Source: UMGS1696 sp963642885
GTDB lineage: Bacteria > Bacillota > Clostridia > Oscillospirales > CAG-272
Length of the DNA stretch: 64,000 bases
Direction of reading: 5' to 3'
Assembly: GCA_963642885.1 (NCBI GenBank)
Contig: CAVIJI010000008.1
Coordinates: forward strand, 15,520 to 79,519
Shown here: one piece after another, positions 1-8,738 of the stretch
How positions within the stretch are numbered: the first letter of the stretch is position 1
Layout: the number at the start of each line of letters is the position of its first letter
Translations under genes and position numbers: made by a program
Notes under the pieces: model-generated
What the model was told of the DNA's origin: nothing
What the model saw: the letters and a program-made list of their open reading frames with translations, nothing else
Database searches by the model: none

Positions 1-957
1 AATTCTTGTCGAACCGCCTACGAGAAGTACTTTGTCTATCTGACCTACGGAAAGTCCGGCATCGGCAAGAGCCTTCTTTGTCGGGCCCATTGTACGTTCT
101 ACAAGGTCTGCGGTAAGTTCGTTAAACTTTGCTCTTGTGAGTGTAGCGTCAAAGTGCTTAGGTCCTGTTGCATCTGCTGTAATGAAAGGAAGATTGATAT
201 TGGACGATGTAACACCCGAAAGCTCAATCTTGGCCTTTTCAGCTGCTTCCTTCAATCTCTGAAGAGCCATCTTATCTTTTCTCAGGTCAATGCCGCTGTT
301 TTCTTTCATAAATTCGGTTGCGATCCAGTCGATTACTCTGTTATCGAAATCATCGCCGCCGAGCTTTGTATCACCGTTTGTAGCAAGAACTTCGAATACA
401 CCGTCGGATATATCAAGAATGGATACATCGAATGTACCGCCGCCGAGGTCGAATACCATAACCTTCTGTTCCTTGGCTTCCTTGTCAACACCGTACGCAA
501 GTGCCGCTGCGGTAGGCTCGTTTATGATACGCATAACTTCAAGGCCCGCGATTTTACCTGCATCCTTTGTTGCCTGTCTCTGAGCATCGGAGAAATATGC
601 GGGAACCGTGATTACGGCCTGACTTACCGTTCCGCCGAGATATGCTTCGGCATCGGACTTCAGCTTCTGAAGAACCATAGCGGAAATTTCCTGGGGGCTG
701 TACTTCTTGTCGTCAATGCTTACTTTATAATCGGAACCCATGTGGCGCTTAATGGAGGAAACCGTTCTGTCGGGATTCGTGATAGCCTGACGCTTTGCAA
801 CCTGACCGACAAGTCTTTCACCGTTTTTGGAAAATGCCACTACGGAAGGTGTTGTTCTCGCTCCCTCGGGATTCGGAATAACGATCGGTTCTCCGCCTTC
901 ATATACCGCTACACAAGAGTTTGTTGTACCTAAATCTATACCAATAATCTTAGCCAT
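1..957 (-). CDS. dnaK: Chaperone protein DnaK (Hsp70), N-terminal part, cut by window edge
   Basis: The first 319 codons of Hsp70 are present and the gene runs off position 1. The protein begins MAKIIGIDLGTTNSC, the phosphate-1 loop of the actin-like ATPase. The VFDLGGGTFDVS block lies near residue 165, and the visible part ends in the adenosine motif GGSTRI. The substrate-binding domain lies outside the window. A GGAGG ribosome site at 967-971 fixes the ATG at 955-957. DnaK is the ATP-dependent cytosolic chaperone that works with GrpE, encoded immediately upstream. It is the third gene of the hrcA-grpE-dnaK order typical of Firmicutes. Expression should follow the CIRCE operator at 2887-2913. 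Confidence 0.98.
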   Translation of the reverse strand, partial: MAKIIGIDLGTTNSCVAVYEGGEPIVIPNPEGARTTPSVVAFSKNGERLVGQVAKRQAITNPDRTVSSIKRHMGSDYKVSIDDKKYSPQEISAMVLQKLKSDAEAYLGGTVSQAVITVPAYFSDAQRQATKDAGKIAGLEVMRIINEPTAAALAYGVDKEAKEQKVMVFDLGGGTFDVSILDISDGVFEVLATNGDTKLGGDDFDNRVIDWIATEFMKENSGIDLRKDKMALQRLKEAAEKAKIELSGVTSSNINLPFITADATGPKHFDATLTRAKFNELTADLVERTMGPTKKALADAGLSVGQIDKVLLVGGSTRI

Positions 958-1022
958 AATAATTATCCTCCGAATAAATTAAATTTTAAACTTTATTATA
1001 TATTGTATCGGCTGGTTTTGTA

Positions 1023-1679
1023 TCAGTTCGCAACCTTAACGGTAGCGTATCTGATAACCTTTTCGCCGTATTTATAGCCTTGCTGGAATACCTCTACGAT
1101 TTCGCCCTCGCCGAGCGACTCATCATCGATATGCATCACCGCATTGTGAAGTGCGGGATCGAATGTTTCACCCGATTCACCGAACGGCTTAATGCCGAGC
1201 TTGTCGAGTGTGTCGGGAAGCTTTGACAAAATAAGCTCAAGACCTTCCGCAAGCTTTTCACTGTCGCCGGAAGAATATTTCGCGGCGTACTGCAGATTAT
1301 CTATTATCGGCAAAAGCCCTGTAAGTGTATCCGTAACGGCATCACCGTAAATGTTTTTTCTCTCATTCTGCGTACGCTTTCTGAAATTGTCATACTCCGC
1401 GGCAAGTCTGAGATATTTATCGTTTTGCTCATCGAGCTTTTTCTTTGACTCTTCGAGATTTTTGTTAGCGGAATCAAGCTCCGTTCTTAATCTTTTAAGT
1501 TCCTTTTTTTCTTTTTTATCTGTTTTTTCCTCTGCTTCGCAGGCATCGGCTTTTATTTCTTTTTCTTCATCCGATCCGACTGTTTTCTCGGATTTTTCAT
1601 TTTCACCGACTGTTGTATCACACTCTTTTGTATCGGTATTAACCTCTTTATCGGTATTGTTCTTGATTTCTTCTGTCAT
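1023..1679 (-). CDS. grpE: Nucleotide exchange factor GrpE
   Basis: GrpE releases ADP from DnaK. The protein has the expected plan: a low-complexity, Lys/Glu-rich N-terminus (about residues 1-55), a long coiled coil with KYLRLAAEYDNFRKRT, and a C-terminal beta domain ending VIRYATVKVAN. I place the start at the ATG at 1677-1679 (218 aa) because GGAAG stands five bases upstream and the protein then begins MTEEIKNN. An in-frame GTG at 1758-1760 would add 27 basic residues not typical of GrpE. That GTG lies only 7 bases past the hrcA stop, so translational coupling from it cannot be excluded. The gene sits between hrcA and dnaK. Confidence 0.95.
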   Translation of the reverse strand: MTEEIKNNTDKEVNTDTKECDTTVGENEKSEKTVGSDEEKEIKADACEAEEKTDKKEKKELKRLRTELDSANKNLEESKKKLDEQNDKYLRLAAEYDNFRKRTQNERKNIYGDAVTDTLTGLLPIIDNLQYAAKYSSGDSEKLAEGLELILSKLPDTLDKLGIKPFGESGETFDPALHNAVMHIDDESLGEGEIVEVFQQGYKYGEKVIRYATVKVAN

Positions 1680-1767
1680 TATATCTTCCGAACACACTTT
1701 ATTTTCGGTATGAGTGCGTCGGTCGGCTCCTTTCTTTAATCTGATCATCGCTTTCATCACTTGTATG

Positions 1768-2856
1768 CTAATATTGTCCGCTGTCAGTCTGTCCCGGCTT
1801 TAAGCTGTTTTCGTGATTGTCATCTATCATGTCAGCCACACCGCTTGTCAAACTGTCTATTGCGGCAATCACACGTCTGTAATTCATTCTGGTCGGTCCT
1901 ATAACTCCGATAGCGCCGACTGTTTTACCGTCCTTGATTACGGGCTTGAAAACCAATGTGGAATTGTCCATAACCTTTACGATATTTTCACGCCCTATAT
2001 ACACCTGCATGCCCTGTGCGCTTTTCGTTTCATCCGAAAGCACCTTCAGAAGAATATCTTTCTTCTCGAATAAAGCAAGCATATCACGCAGTCTGTCCAT
2101 ATCGTAACATTCGGGATATGAAAGCAAGCGGTTTATTCCGTCGAATTTAATCTCACCACCGTCAAACGAGGTTATCGTTTCACATACCGTTTTAATCACA
2201 GGAGATACAAGATATTCGTACTCTCCCATTATTTTTTCCATTTCCATTAAGGCAGGCAATGTGATTTCCGATGCCGTAATACCCGTTGCTTTGGCGTTCA
2301 AAACCGCGGCCAGCTTTTTTGTCGCATCAATCGGAATCAACTGATTGGAGTGTATATACTTTGTTTTTATAACCCCTCCGATTACCATGATTAATACAGC
2401 TGTATAATCATCAAGCCGCATTATTTCGTATCTTTGAACCGTAACTCTTTGCTGCAGCGGTTTTATCGCAAATGAAGTATAGTTCGTCAGCTTTGACGCC
2501 AACCTCATTGCGGTATTCATAAGCGAATCAAGTTCGTTCTGACGTTGTCTGAGCGAATTTTTCAGTTCTTCGATTTCGTTTTGCGTGAAGTTATATCTGT
2601 CAATCAGCCAGTCTACGTAAAATCTGTATCCCGCTTCCGACGGTATTCTTCCGGATGATGTATGCGGCTGTTCAAGGTAGCCCAAACTTTCAAGCTCTGC
2701 CATTTCATTTCTTATGGTAGCAGATGAACAGTTAATCTGCTTATTCTGTGTCAGAGTTTTGCTTCCAACAGGCTCGCCGTTAGCAATATGTGAATCAATA
2801 ATAGCTTTAAGGATAAGCTTTTTTCTTTCCCCAAGCTCATCTTTACCGCCATTCAT
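1768..2856 (-). CDS. hrcA: Heat-inducible transcription repressor HrcA
   Basis: HrcA represses class I heat-shock operons by binding CIRCE. The 362-residue protein has the N-terminal winged helix (about residues 5-80) with the SSATIRNEMAELESLGYLEQPHTS recognition region. A GAF-like central domain follows, then the C-terminal IGVIGPTRMNYRRVIAAID signature. It is full length for the family (about 340-360 aa). It is first in the hrcA-grpE-dnaK operon, and its own operator lies 31 bp upstream of the start codon, giving autoregulation. HrcA folding normally needs GroEL, which is not in this window. Confidence 0.97.
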   Translation of the reverse strand: MNGGKDELGERKKLILKAIIDSHIANGEPVGSKTLTQNKQINCSSATIRNEMAELESLGYLEQPHTSSGRIPSEAGYRFYVDWLIDRYNFTQNEIEELKNSLRQRQNELDSLMNTAMRLASKLTNYTSFAIKPLQQRVTVQRYEIMRLDDYTAVLIMVIGGVIKTKYIHSNQLIPIDATKKLAAVLNAKATGITASEITLPALMEMEKIMGEYEYLVSPVIKTVCETITSFDGGEIKFDGINRLLSYPECYDMDRLRDMLALFEKKDILLKVLSDETKSAQGMQVYIGRENIVKVMDNSTLVFKPVIKDGKTVGAIGVIGPTRMNYRRVIAAIDSLTSGVADMIDDNHENSLKPGQTDSGQY

Positions 2857-2886
2857 TTCATCACCTCCGATCTTTTGCTTGAAACC

Positions 2887-2913
2887 TTAGCACTTTATGT
2901 ACCCGAGTGCTAA
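2887..2913 (-). promoter_or_regulatory. CIRCE operator of the hrcA operon
   Basis: The inverted repeat TTAGCACTT-N9-GAGTGCTAA differs from the consensus TTAGCACTC-N9-GAGTGCTAA at a single base. It lies between a minus-strand promoter candidate and hrcA, the standard position for HrcA repression. Confidence 0.96.
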
Positions 2914-2924
2914 TTTCTGATATT

Positions 2925-2953
2925 AATTTACCATTTTCGAATTTTACTTTCAA
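2925..2953 (-). promoter_or_regulatory. Promoter of hrcA-grpE-dnaK
   Basis: On the minus strand TTGAAA (2948-2953) and TAAATT (2925-2930) are separated by 17 bp. Transcription would begin just upstream of CIRCE, so a bound HrcA would overlap the start site. Confidence 0.6.
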
Positions 2954-3006
2954 CAGTATTTTATTGCTCATTTGTTAACTATTTGTTACCGTGTGCGTTT
3001 AAAAGA

Positions 3007-3042
3007 AAAAACGGCGGATAAATTTAGCATTCCGCCGTTTTG
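3007..3042 (-). terminator. Terminator of the SPNTG surface-protein gene
   Basis: The hairpin arms AACGGCGGA and TCCGCCGTT are followed on the minus strand by a T-rich run (the A-run at 3001-3010 on the plus strand). It lies 26 bp past the stop of the surface-protein gene. Confidence 0.85.
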
Positions 3043-3067
3043 TTTGTTTATAATGTCTATTCGTTTA

Positions 3068-3910
3068 TTATGATATTTTGGTGCGTCTTCCGGTACGGTA
3101 CATTCCCAATGCACCTAATCCTACCGGCAGAAGCAACAGCTTTACGCTCTTTGTTCCCGTATTCGGAGACTTTCCGTCATCGGTTGTTTCAAGCGATTCT
3201 TCGTATTCATCATGTTCATAATCATCCGAATACGAATTTTCGGCATAAAAGCCTTTCTTTACCGTATAATTCACACCGTTTATCACACTGATATCGTTAA
3301 TTGTAACATTGGCGTTTCGCACTACAAACCCGAGACTGCCGACCGAAACGAGCGTAACTTCACGATTTTCCAAGGTATACTCTTCACCGTTCATACCTAT
3401 TACAATTTCATGAAGTATACCGCCTTCAAGCGGAATTTTCACATTTATCATTTCACCGCCCGATATAGCGGTTTTCACTTTCTCGGGAGGGTCGGTAAAT
3501 CCGTCTACGGTACCGCCTGCTCTGAATATCAGTGTTGTGATATTTGTCGGTTCATCGCCTCTGCAGGTCAGCATCACAGCCAGTCTCGCGTTGTCACTCA
3601 GTTTATCATCGAATTTAAACGAGAATTCTATCGTTCTCGTCTCGCTCACATAGAATGAAGGAAGAAGAATATACGTACGTTCCGAGTCATATGTTTCGAT
3701 TTTCAATCCCTCATCGGAGGATTTTAACATACAGTTCTGTGAACCTGCAGTGCCTACCCTGATTCCGCATCTGTCTATAGCCAACCCATCTTCAAATGAT
3801 TGATGGTACAATACTTCTCCGACATCAATCGTTTTGTCAATCGCACACACGGGAATCGAAAGCGCCAGCAAAAGTATGACAAAAAATATAAGAACAGATT
3901 TGCTACGCAT
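3068..3910 (-). CDS. Secreted surface protein with SPNTG sorting signal, unknown function
   Basis: The 280-residue product starts at the ATG at 3908-3910, preceded by GGAGGAG. It opens with a signal peptide: MRSK, a hydrophobic stretch, and a likely cut after VCA near residue 24. The body is beta-rich with FEDGL, FYVSETRTIEFSFKF and a repeated 'VSVGSLGFVVRNANVTINDISV' type pattern, which suggests a concanavalin-like or carbohydrate-binding jelly roll. The C-terminus reads SPNTG (about 248-252), then a hydrophobic segment, then the basic tail RTGRRTK. That is the architecture of sortase-anchored proteins with a variant sorting motif. No catalytic residues were recognised. The gene appears monocistronic, with its own terminator. 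Confidence 0.8.
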   Translation of the reverse strand: MRSKSVLIFFVILLLALSIPVCAIDKTIDVGEVLYHQSFEDGLAIDRCGIRVGTAGSQNCMLKSSDEGLKIETYDSERTYILLPSFYVSETRTIEFSFKFDDKLSDNARLAVMLTCRGDEPTNITTLIFRAGGTVDGFTDPPEKVKTAISGGEMINVKIPLEGGILHEIVIGMNGEEYTLENREVTLVSVGSLGFVVRNANVTINDISVINGVNYTVKKGFYAENSYSDDYEHDEYEESLETTDDGKSPNTGTKSVKLLLLPVGLGALGMYRTGRRTKIS

Positions 3911-4088
3911 ATATTCTCCTCCTTTCTCAATTCGGAGTTGATCTTCGACTACCACGTTTATTATACATTTTTATGCAAGTCAAGTCAAGGCTTTATTAAA
4001 TTTTTCATTTTATTTTTTATAAATACAAGCTACAATATACTATCGACGCAGATACATATATAAGTTCACAGTACAAAACTTACAAAAA

Positions 4089-4119
4089 AAATCCGCCACC
4101 TGAGCCAGATGACGGATTT
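4089..4119 (-). terminator. Terminator after ugpC-type ATPase gene
   Basis: The arms AAATCCGCC and GACGGATTT form a stem-loop followed on the minus strand by a T-run (the A-run at 4084-4090 on the plus strand). It is placed just past the ATPase stop codon. Confidence 0.75.
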
Positions 4120-4132
4120 GAAATTATTAAGA

Positions 4133-5245
4133 TTAGTGGATGATGTATCTTTCTGTATCCTTGTCGAAGAGGTGAACTCTGGACATATCGAAAGCAACAT
4201 TGATGATATCGCCGGCTCTTGCTGTGGAACGAGCGGATACACGAGCGGTAAGGGATGTCTCTTCTGCAACGAGATAGAGATAGATTTCAGCGCCCATAAG
4301 CTCGGTAACTTCAACGTCTGTCTCGATAACGGAATCGGACATAGCTCTGATTGTAGCAGCGTCATCATGGATACATTCGGGACGAATACCTGCAACGATT
4401 TCTTTTCCGATGTAATCCTTGAGAACGGGATTGGAAGCTTTTTCTGCGGGGAGCTTAAGTGAGTTGGAACCGAATGTGATATAGAGATCCTCACCCTTCT
4501 TTTCGAGAACACAGTTAATGAAGTTCATCATAGGTGTTCCGATGAAGCCTGCAACGAAGAGGTTAACAGGATAATCGTAAAGGTTCTGAGGTGTATCAAC
4601 CTGCTGAATAAGACCATCCTTCATAACAACGATACGAGTAGCCATTGTCATAGCTTCTGTCTGGTCGTGTGTTACGTATACGAATGTTGTGCCGACTCTC
4701 TGGTGAATCTTTGTAAGCTCTGTTCTCATCGTTGCACGAAGCTTAGCATCGAGGTTTGAAAGAGGCTCGTCGAGAAGGAATACTTTAGGGTTACGAACGA
4801 TTGCACGACCGAGTGCAACACGCTGCTTCTGACCACCGGAAAGAGCCTTCGGCTTTCTGTCGAGGAGGTGTGTAATGTCAAGAATACGAGCTGCTTCTTC
4901 AACACGACGCTTAATCTCTTCCTTCGGAGTTTTACGGAGCTTAAGACCGAATGCCATGTTGTCAAATACTGACATATGCGGATAAAGAGCGTAGTTCTGG
5001 AACACCATCGCGATGTCTCTGTCCTTAGGAGCTACGTCGTTAACGAGTTTATCACCGATGAAGAGTTCGCCTTCCGTGATTTCTTCGAGGCCGGCAATCA
5101 TACGAAGAGTAGTTGTTTTACCGCAACCTGAAGGACCTACGAGAATAAGGAATTCCTTATCCTTAATCTCAAGGCAAAAGTCGGATACAGCTGTAACGCC
5201 GCCGGGATATTTCTTGTAAATGTGTTTAAGGGATAAGCTTGCCAT
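4133..5245 (-). CDS. ugpC: Sugar ABC transporter ATP-binding protein (MsmX/UgpC family)
   Basis: This is an energy-coupling ATPase for carbohydrate ABC importers. The nucleotide-binding domain (about residues 1-235) carries Walker A GPSGCGKTT (about 38-46), the Q-loop FQNYALYPHM, signature LSGGQKQRVALGRA, Walker B VFLLDEPLSNLD and the H-loop YVTHDQTEAM. A C-terminal TOBE/MOI region (about 240-370) is present, as in MsmK/UgpC/MalK. The length of 370 aa is normal. GGAGG precedes the ATG. It stands alone with no permease or binding protein beside it. In Firmicutes such an orphan usually serves several sugar importers encoded elsewhere, which is the likely case here. Confidence 0.95.
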   Translation of the reverse strand: MASLSLKHIYKKYPGGVTAVSDFCLEIKDKEFLILVGPSGCGKTTTLRMIAGLEEITEGELFIGDKLVNDVAPKDRDIAMVFQNYALYPHMSVFDNMAFGLKLRKTPKEEIKRRVEEAARILDITHLLDRKPKALSGGQKQRVALGRAIVRNPKVFLLDEPLSNLDAKLRATMRTELTKIHQRVGTTFVYVTHDQTEAMTMATRIVVMKDGLIQQVDTPQNLYDYPVNLFVAGFIGTPMMNFINCVLEKKGEDLYITFGSNSLKLPAEKASNPVLKDYIGKEIVAGIRPECIHDDAATIRAMSDSVIETDVEVTELMGAEIYLYLVAEETSLTARVSARSTARAGDIINVAFDMSRVHLFDKDTERYIIH

Positions 5246-5324
5246 TATTTAATCCTCCTTGGATAATTATCAAACAAATTCTAATTTAAGCTCGAGTATA
5301 TTCCTTGCTTATTAACCTGCGTAT

Positions 5325-5353
5325 ATTGTATCAAAACTCAAGTGATTTTTAAA
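5325..5353 (-). promoter_or_regulatory. Weak candidate promoter for ugpC
   Basis: On the minus strand TTTAAA (5348-5353) and TACAAT (5325-5330) are spaced by 17 bp, about 80 bp upstream of the ugpC start. The -35 box is poor, so this is tentative. Nothing else is recognisable in the 5246-5469 gap. Confidence 0.35.
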
Positions 5354-5469
5354 GAGTTTTTTTTACCGAAATTTTATTTAATAGTTTGTGCAATATGCAT
5401 ACCTCATACTTCTCAATCGGTATGCATCACGCCGCATGGAGTATCTTTAATTCTAATTTTATTAGAGTT

Positions 5470-7614
5470 CTATTCGTTTATTCCCTTTCGTGTCAATGAA
5501 ATGCGCTTTCTCTTGACATCCACGCTTTTTACCGCCACCTTTATTATATCACCCACAGAATAAAGCTCCGACGGGTGTTTGATAAACCTATCGCTCATCT
5601 CGGAAATATGAAGCAGTCCGTCCTGATGAACTCCTATATCGACAAAGGCACCGAAATCTATTACGTTTCTGACCGTTCCCGTAAGCACCATGCCTTCACT
5701 CAGATCCTCCATGGTAAGTACACTGTTTCTTAATACGGGCGGCGGAAGAGTATCTCGGATGTCACGTCCGGGTTTTTCGAGCTCGTCGAGTATATCCGAA
5801 AGTGTCAATTCTCCGATACCGAGCTCCGATGCAAGTTTCTCCTTTCCGTATTTTTGCACAGATTCTTTTAAATTTATACCTCCATACGCGTCTTCCTTTT
5901 TGTACCCGAATTTCGCGAGAAGCTTTTCGGCCGCTTTATACGATTCAGGATGCACACCGGTATTATCGAATGCCTCATCTCCGCCCGGAATACGCAAAAA
6001 TCCCGCTGCCTGTTCAAACGCCTTCGCACCGAAACGGGGCACTTTAAGAATCTCACGGCGAGTTTTGAATTCTCCGTTTTCCTCGCGATATTTTACAATA
6101 TTCTTCGCAGAGGCGGTATTTATTCCCGAAATATACGATAGCAGCGAATACGACGCGGTATTCACATCAACTCCCACTGAGTTCACACACGATTCAACAA
6201 CACCTGTCAGCGCCTCGTCAAGTCTTACGGGCTTCATGTCATGCTGATATTGTCCGACTCCTATCGATTTTGGATCGATCTTTACAAGCTCCGCAAGAGG
6301 ATCCTGAAGTCTTCTGGCAATAGACACCGCGCTTCGTTCCGTAACATCAAAGTCCGGAAACTCTTCCGCACCGAGTTCTGACGCGGAATAGACACTCGCC
6401 CCCGCTTCGGAAACAATTATATATTTTGTTTTTCCTCCGATTTCACCGAGCAATTCCGCAATGAACATTTCACTCTCACCGGATGCCGTACCGTTTCCTA
6501 TGGCCACGACATCAACCGAGTACTTCTCTATGAGACGGCGAACTGTTTTTTTTGATTCGTCGATGCGCTCATGCGGCTTTGTGGGATAAATAACGGCTGT
6601 CTCTGCAACGGCTCCTGTTTTTGTGACAACCGCAAGCTTGCATCCTGTTCTGTAGCCGGGGTCGTATCCCAAAACCGTTTTACCTTTAAGCGGTGCCTGC
6701 ATAAGAAGATTCTTCAAATTAACGGAAAAGAGAGATATTGCACTCTCACTCGCCCTGTCGGTAAGCTCTGCTCTTATTTCCCTTTCGATAGACGGTGCGA
6801 TAAGTCTGTCATAACCGTCGCTGACAGCCGATGCCATATACTGAAATGCGCCGCTTTTATAGTTCGTTATAATCTCCGCAAAAAGCGCGTTCAGTATAAT
6901 ATCACGGTCTATTTCTATACCGACAGAAAGTGACTCATCCTTTTCTCCGCGATTCACCGCAAGGATTCTGTGCGGCGGTATTTTCGACAACGGTTCGGAA
7001 TAATCACTGTATTGCTCGTATGTGTGATTTTCCTTAGTCATCTTCGAAACAAGCTTTCCGTGACGCATGGTAAGGTTTCTTATCATACGTCTGTATCCTG
7101 CATTGTCGCTCACTTCTTCCGCAATTATATCGCACGCCCCAGCCAACGCATCGGATACGGTTTTTACTTCATCGTTTATGTATTTTTCCGCTTCCTTTTC
7201 TATCGGTGTGGGGTATTCCTTTAATTGCTCCGAAATAAGCAATGCGAGCGGTTCAAGGCCGTGCTCACGTGCTGTTGATGCTCTTGTTTTTCTCTTCGGT
7301 CTGTACGGACGGTAAATATCGTCCACCTCGGTTACAGTTTCGGCATCATCTATTGCCGCAACAAGCTCATCCGTAAGTTTACCTTGGTTATCAATCAAAT
7401 TTTTTACTTCGTCCTTCCGTTTTTCCAGACTTCTGAGATATGTCAGTCTGTCCAACAGATTTCTGAGCACTCCGTCATCGAGTCCTCCCGTGACTTCTTT
7501 TCTGTAACGTGCGACAAAAGGAACGGTGTTGCCCGCATCAAGAAGCTCTACAGCCGAATTCAGCTTCTCGAGCGGTATTTTAAGTTCGCTTGCTATTTTT
7601 TCGTTTATATTCAT
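5470..7614 (-). CDS. tex: RNA-binding transcription accessory protein Tex
   Basis: Tex is a nucleic-acid-binding protein of the Spt6-like family that acts on transcription complexes. The 714-residue product shows the usual order: an N-terminal helical domain with DAGNTVPFVARYRKEVTGGLDD, the linker EVDDIYRPYRPKRKTRASTAR, and a YqgF-like RNase H fold around LGYDPGYRTGCKLAVV. Helix-hairpin-helix segments follow (ASAKNIVKYREENG), then a C-terminal S1 domain (about residues 640-710) with GTVRNVIDFGAFVDIGVHQDGLLHIS. The rsuA-like gene lies 19 bp upstream and may be co-transcribed. Downstream there are 224 bp to ugpC, where I see only a weak ugpC promoter candidate. Confidence 0.96.
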   Translation of the reverse strand: MNINEKIASELKIPLEKLNSAVELLDAGNTVPFVARYRKEVTGGLDDGVLRNLLDRLTYLRSLEKRKDEVKNLIDNQGKLTDELVAAIDDAETVTEVDDIYRPYRPKRKTRASTAREHGLEPLALLISEQLKEYPTPIEKEAEKYINDEVKTVSDALAGACDIIAEEVSDNAGYRRMIRNLTMRHGKLVSKMTKENHTYEQYSDYSEPLSKIPPHRILAVNRGEKDESLSVGIEIDRDIILNALFAEIITNYKSGAFQYMASAVSDGYDRLIAPSIEREIRAELTDRASESAISLFSVNLKNLLMQAPLKGKTVLGYDPGYRTGCKLAVVTKTGAVAETAVIYPTKPHERIDESKKTVRRLIEKYSVDVVAIGNGTASGESEMFIAELLGEIGGKTKYIIVSEAGASVYSASELGAEEFPDFDVTERSAVSIARRLQDPLAELVKIDPKSIGVGQYQHDMKPVRLDEALTGVVESCVNSVGVDVNTASYSLLSYISGINTASAKNIVKYREENGEFKTRREILKVPRFGAKAFEQAAGFLRIPGGDEAFDNTGVHPESYKAAEKLLAKFGYKKEDAYGGINLKESVQKYGKEKLASELGIGELTLSDILDELEKPGRDIRDTLPPPVLRNSVLTMEDLSEGMVLTGTVRNVIDFGAFVDIGVHQDGLLHISEMSDRFIKHPSELYSVGDIIKVAVKSVDVKRKRISLTRKGINE

Positions 7615-7633
7615 CCTATATTTCCTTCAATGA

Positions 7634-8332
7634 TTAATTGTAACTCGTAAGTGTGTTTTCCTCCTCTGAGGTCAACTCACGCCACTCGCCGTCAGCTAAA
7701 GACGGGTCAAGGCGTATGCCCGCAAACACGATTCTCTCTAATGTCAGAATTTCGGAACCGACGGCAAGAAACATGCGCTTAATCTGATGGTACTTACCTT
7801 CTGTTACGGTTATTTCTCCGCTTGAATCCGAATCGAGCACAACGGTGCATGGTTTTGACGTAAAATCCGACAGCTCTATTCCCGTTTCGAGCTTCTGCTT
7901 CTGTTTGTCGTTTATGGGATTACACGTAAAACGATATGTTTTTTCGCAATGTTTTTTCGGTGACAATAAATTGTGAGCGGTCTGACCGTCATTTGTTATA
8001 ATCAATAACCCCGTTGTATCGATATCAAGTCTTCCGCACGGAAACATATCCATATGTGAAAATTCATTCGGAAGCAGCTTCATCACGGATTTCGGATCAT
8101 CCTCGGTTGTACTCACATAATCCGTCGGTTTATTCAGCATTATGTAGCGAAACTTCTTCCACGATACCGTTTTCGAATCCAGTGTGACACAAGCGGTATT
8201 TTCGTCTATTTTCACAGAAGGATCTTTCACTACAGAATCGTTTACCGTTACCCTTCCGCCTCTGACCGCACGCACCGCTTCGCTTCTCGTAAGAATTCCG
8301 CAGTCGCAGATATACTTGTCGAGTCTTGTCAT
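7634..8332 (-). CDS. rsuA: Ribosomal small-subunit pseudouridine synthase (RsuA/RluB family)
   Basis: The enzyme isomerises a uridine in rRNA to pseudouridine. An N-terminal S4 RNA-binding domain covers about residues 1-48 (RLDKYICDCG, GGRVTVNDSVV). The catalytic domain contains GRLDIDTTGLLIITNDG with the presumed catalytic Asp103, and a C-terminal EGKYHQIKRMF motif. The 232-aa length and the S4 domain favour the RsuA type, which modifies 16S position 516, over RluE. The exact target cannot be fixed by reading alone. The gene lies 19 bp upstream of tex on the same strand. Confidence 0.88.
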   Translation of the reverse strand: MTRLDKYICDCGILTRSEAVRAVRGGRVTVNDSVVKDPSVKIDENTACVTLDSKTVSWKKFRYIMLNKPTDYVSTTEDDPKSVMKLLPNEFSHMDMFPCGRLDIDTTGLLIITNDGQTAHNLLSPKKHCEKTYRFTCNPINDKQKQKLETGIELSDFTSKPCTVVLDSDSSGEITVTEGKYHQIKRMFLAVGSEILTLERIVFAGIRLDPSLADGEWRELTSEEENTLTSYN

Positions 8333-8541
8333 GATTAACCTCTTTCGCTATTCCGTATATACAATCACTGCCGCATCAAACCAACGTCAGCTTAAGAAAA
8401 CGCCGATTTAAGGTTGATTTAATCAGTTCATCATTAATTATATCAAATTAATTGTTTTTTTGCAATAGTACTCTTTTCATGATACCCTATAACCGCACAG
8501 TGCTACATTGTTAACATTTGTTTAAAAATGGCATTTTCATA

Positions 8542-8570
8542 TTGACACAAGCCGATTGTTATGATAACAT
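8542..8570 (+). promoter_or_regulatory. Promoter of the Mn riboswitch-mntP transcript
   Basis: TTGACA (8542-8547) and TAACAT (8565-8570) are separated by 17 bp. The transcript would start a few bases before the riboswitch. Confidence 0.85.
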
Positions 8571-8576
8571 AACAGA

Positions 8577-8698
8577 AATACCCAGGGAGTAGATAGCGCA
8601 TTCAGCGTGTCAAGTCAACACACCGACTCATTGCAGTCTGGCTTGCCTTAAATAACGAGACTCGGGTACGGTGTGAGGCTGTACTTGTGTCTTTTTTT
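8577..8698 (+). ncRNA. yybP-ykoY (Mn2+) riboswitch with terminator
   Basis: The leader starts with CAGGGAGTAG, matching the family 5' motif GGGGAGUAG. It contains CAACACACCGACTCATTGC, similar to the family's CAACAUACUCGUUGC segment, and AACGAGACTC near the 3' side. Downstream, AGAC-t-CGGGTAC pairs with GTACTTG-t-GTCT (8658-8692) and runs into seven T residues, forming an intrinsic terminator that overlaps the 3' edge of the aptamer. The following gene is the manganese exporter mntP, the best known target. The expected behaviour is an ON switch: Mn2+ binding prevents the terminator. The call rests on these motifs and context; a covariance-model search was not possible. Confidence 0.78.
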
Positions 8699-8738
8699 AT
8701 GCCCACGCCAAAATATTATTTTTATCGGAGTGTAAAGT

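Noticed and set aside
154..933. Long plus-strand open frame of 259 codons
   Set aside because: It is antisense to dnaK, Cys-rich and without family features; the minus-strand frame is clearly Hsp70.
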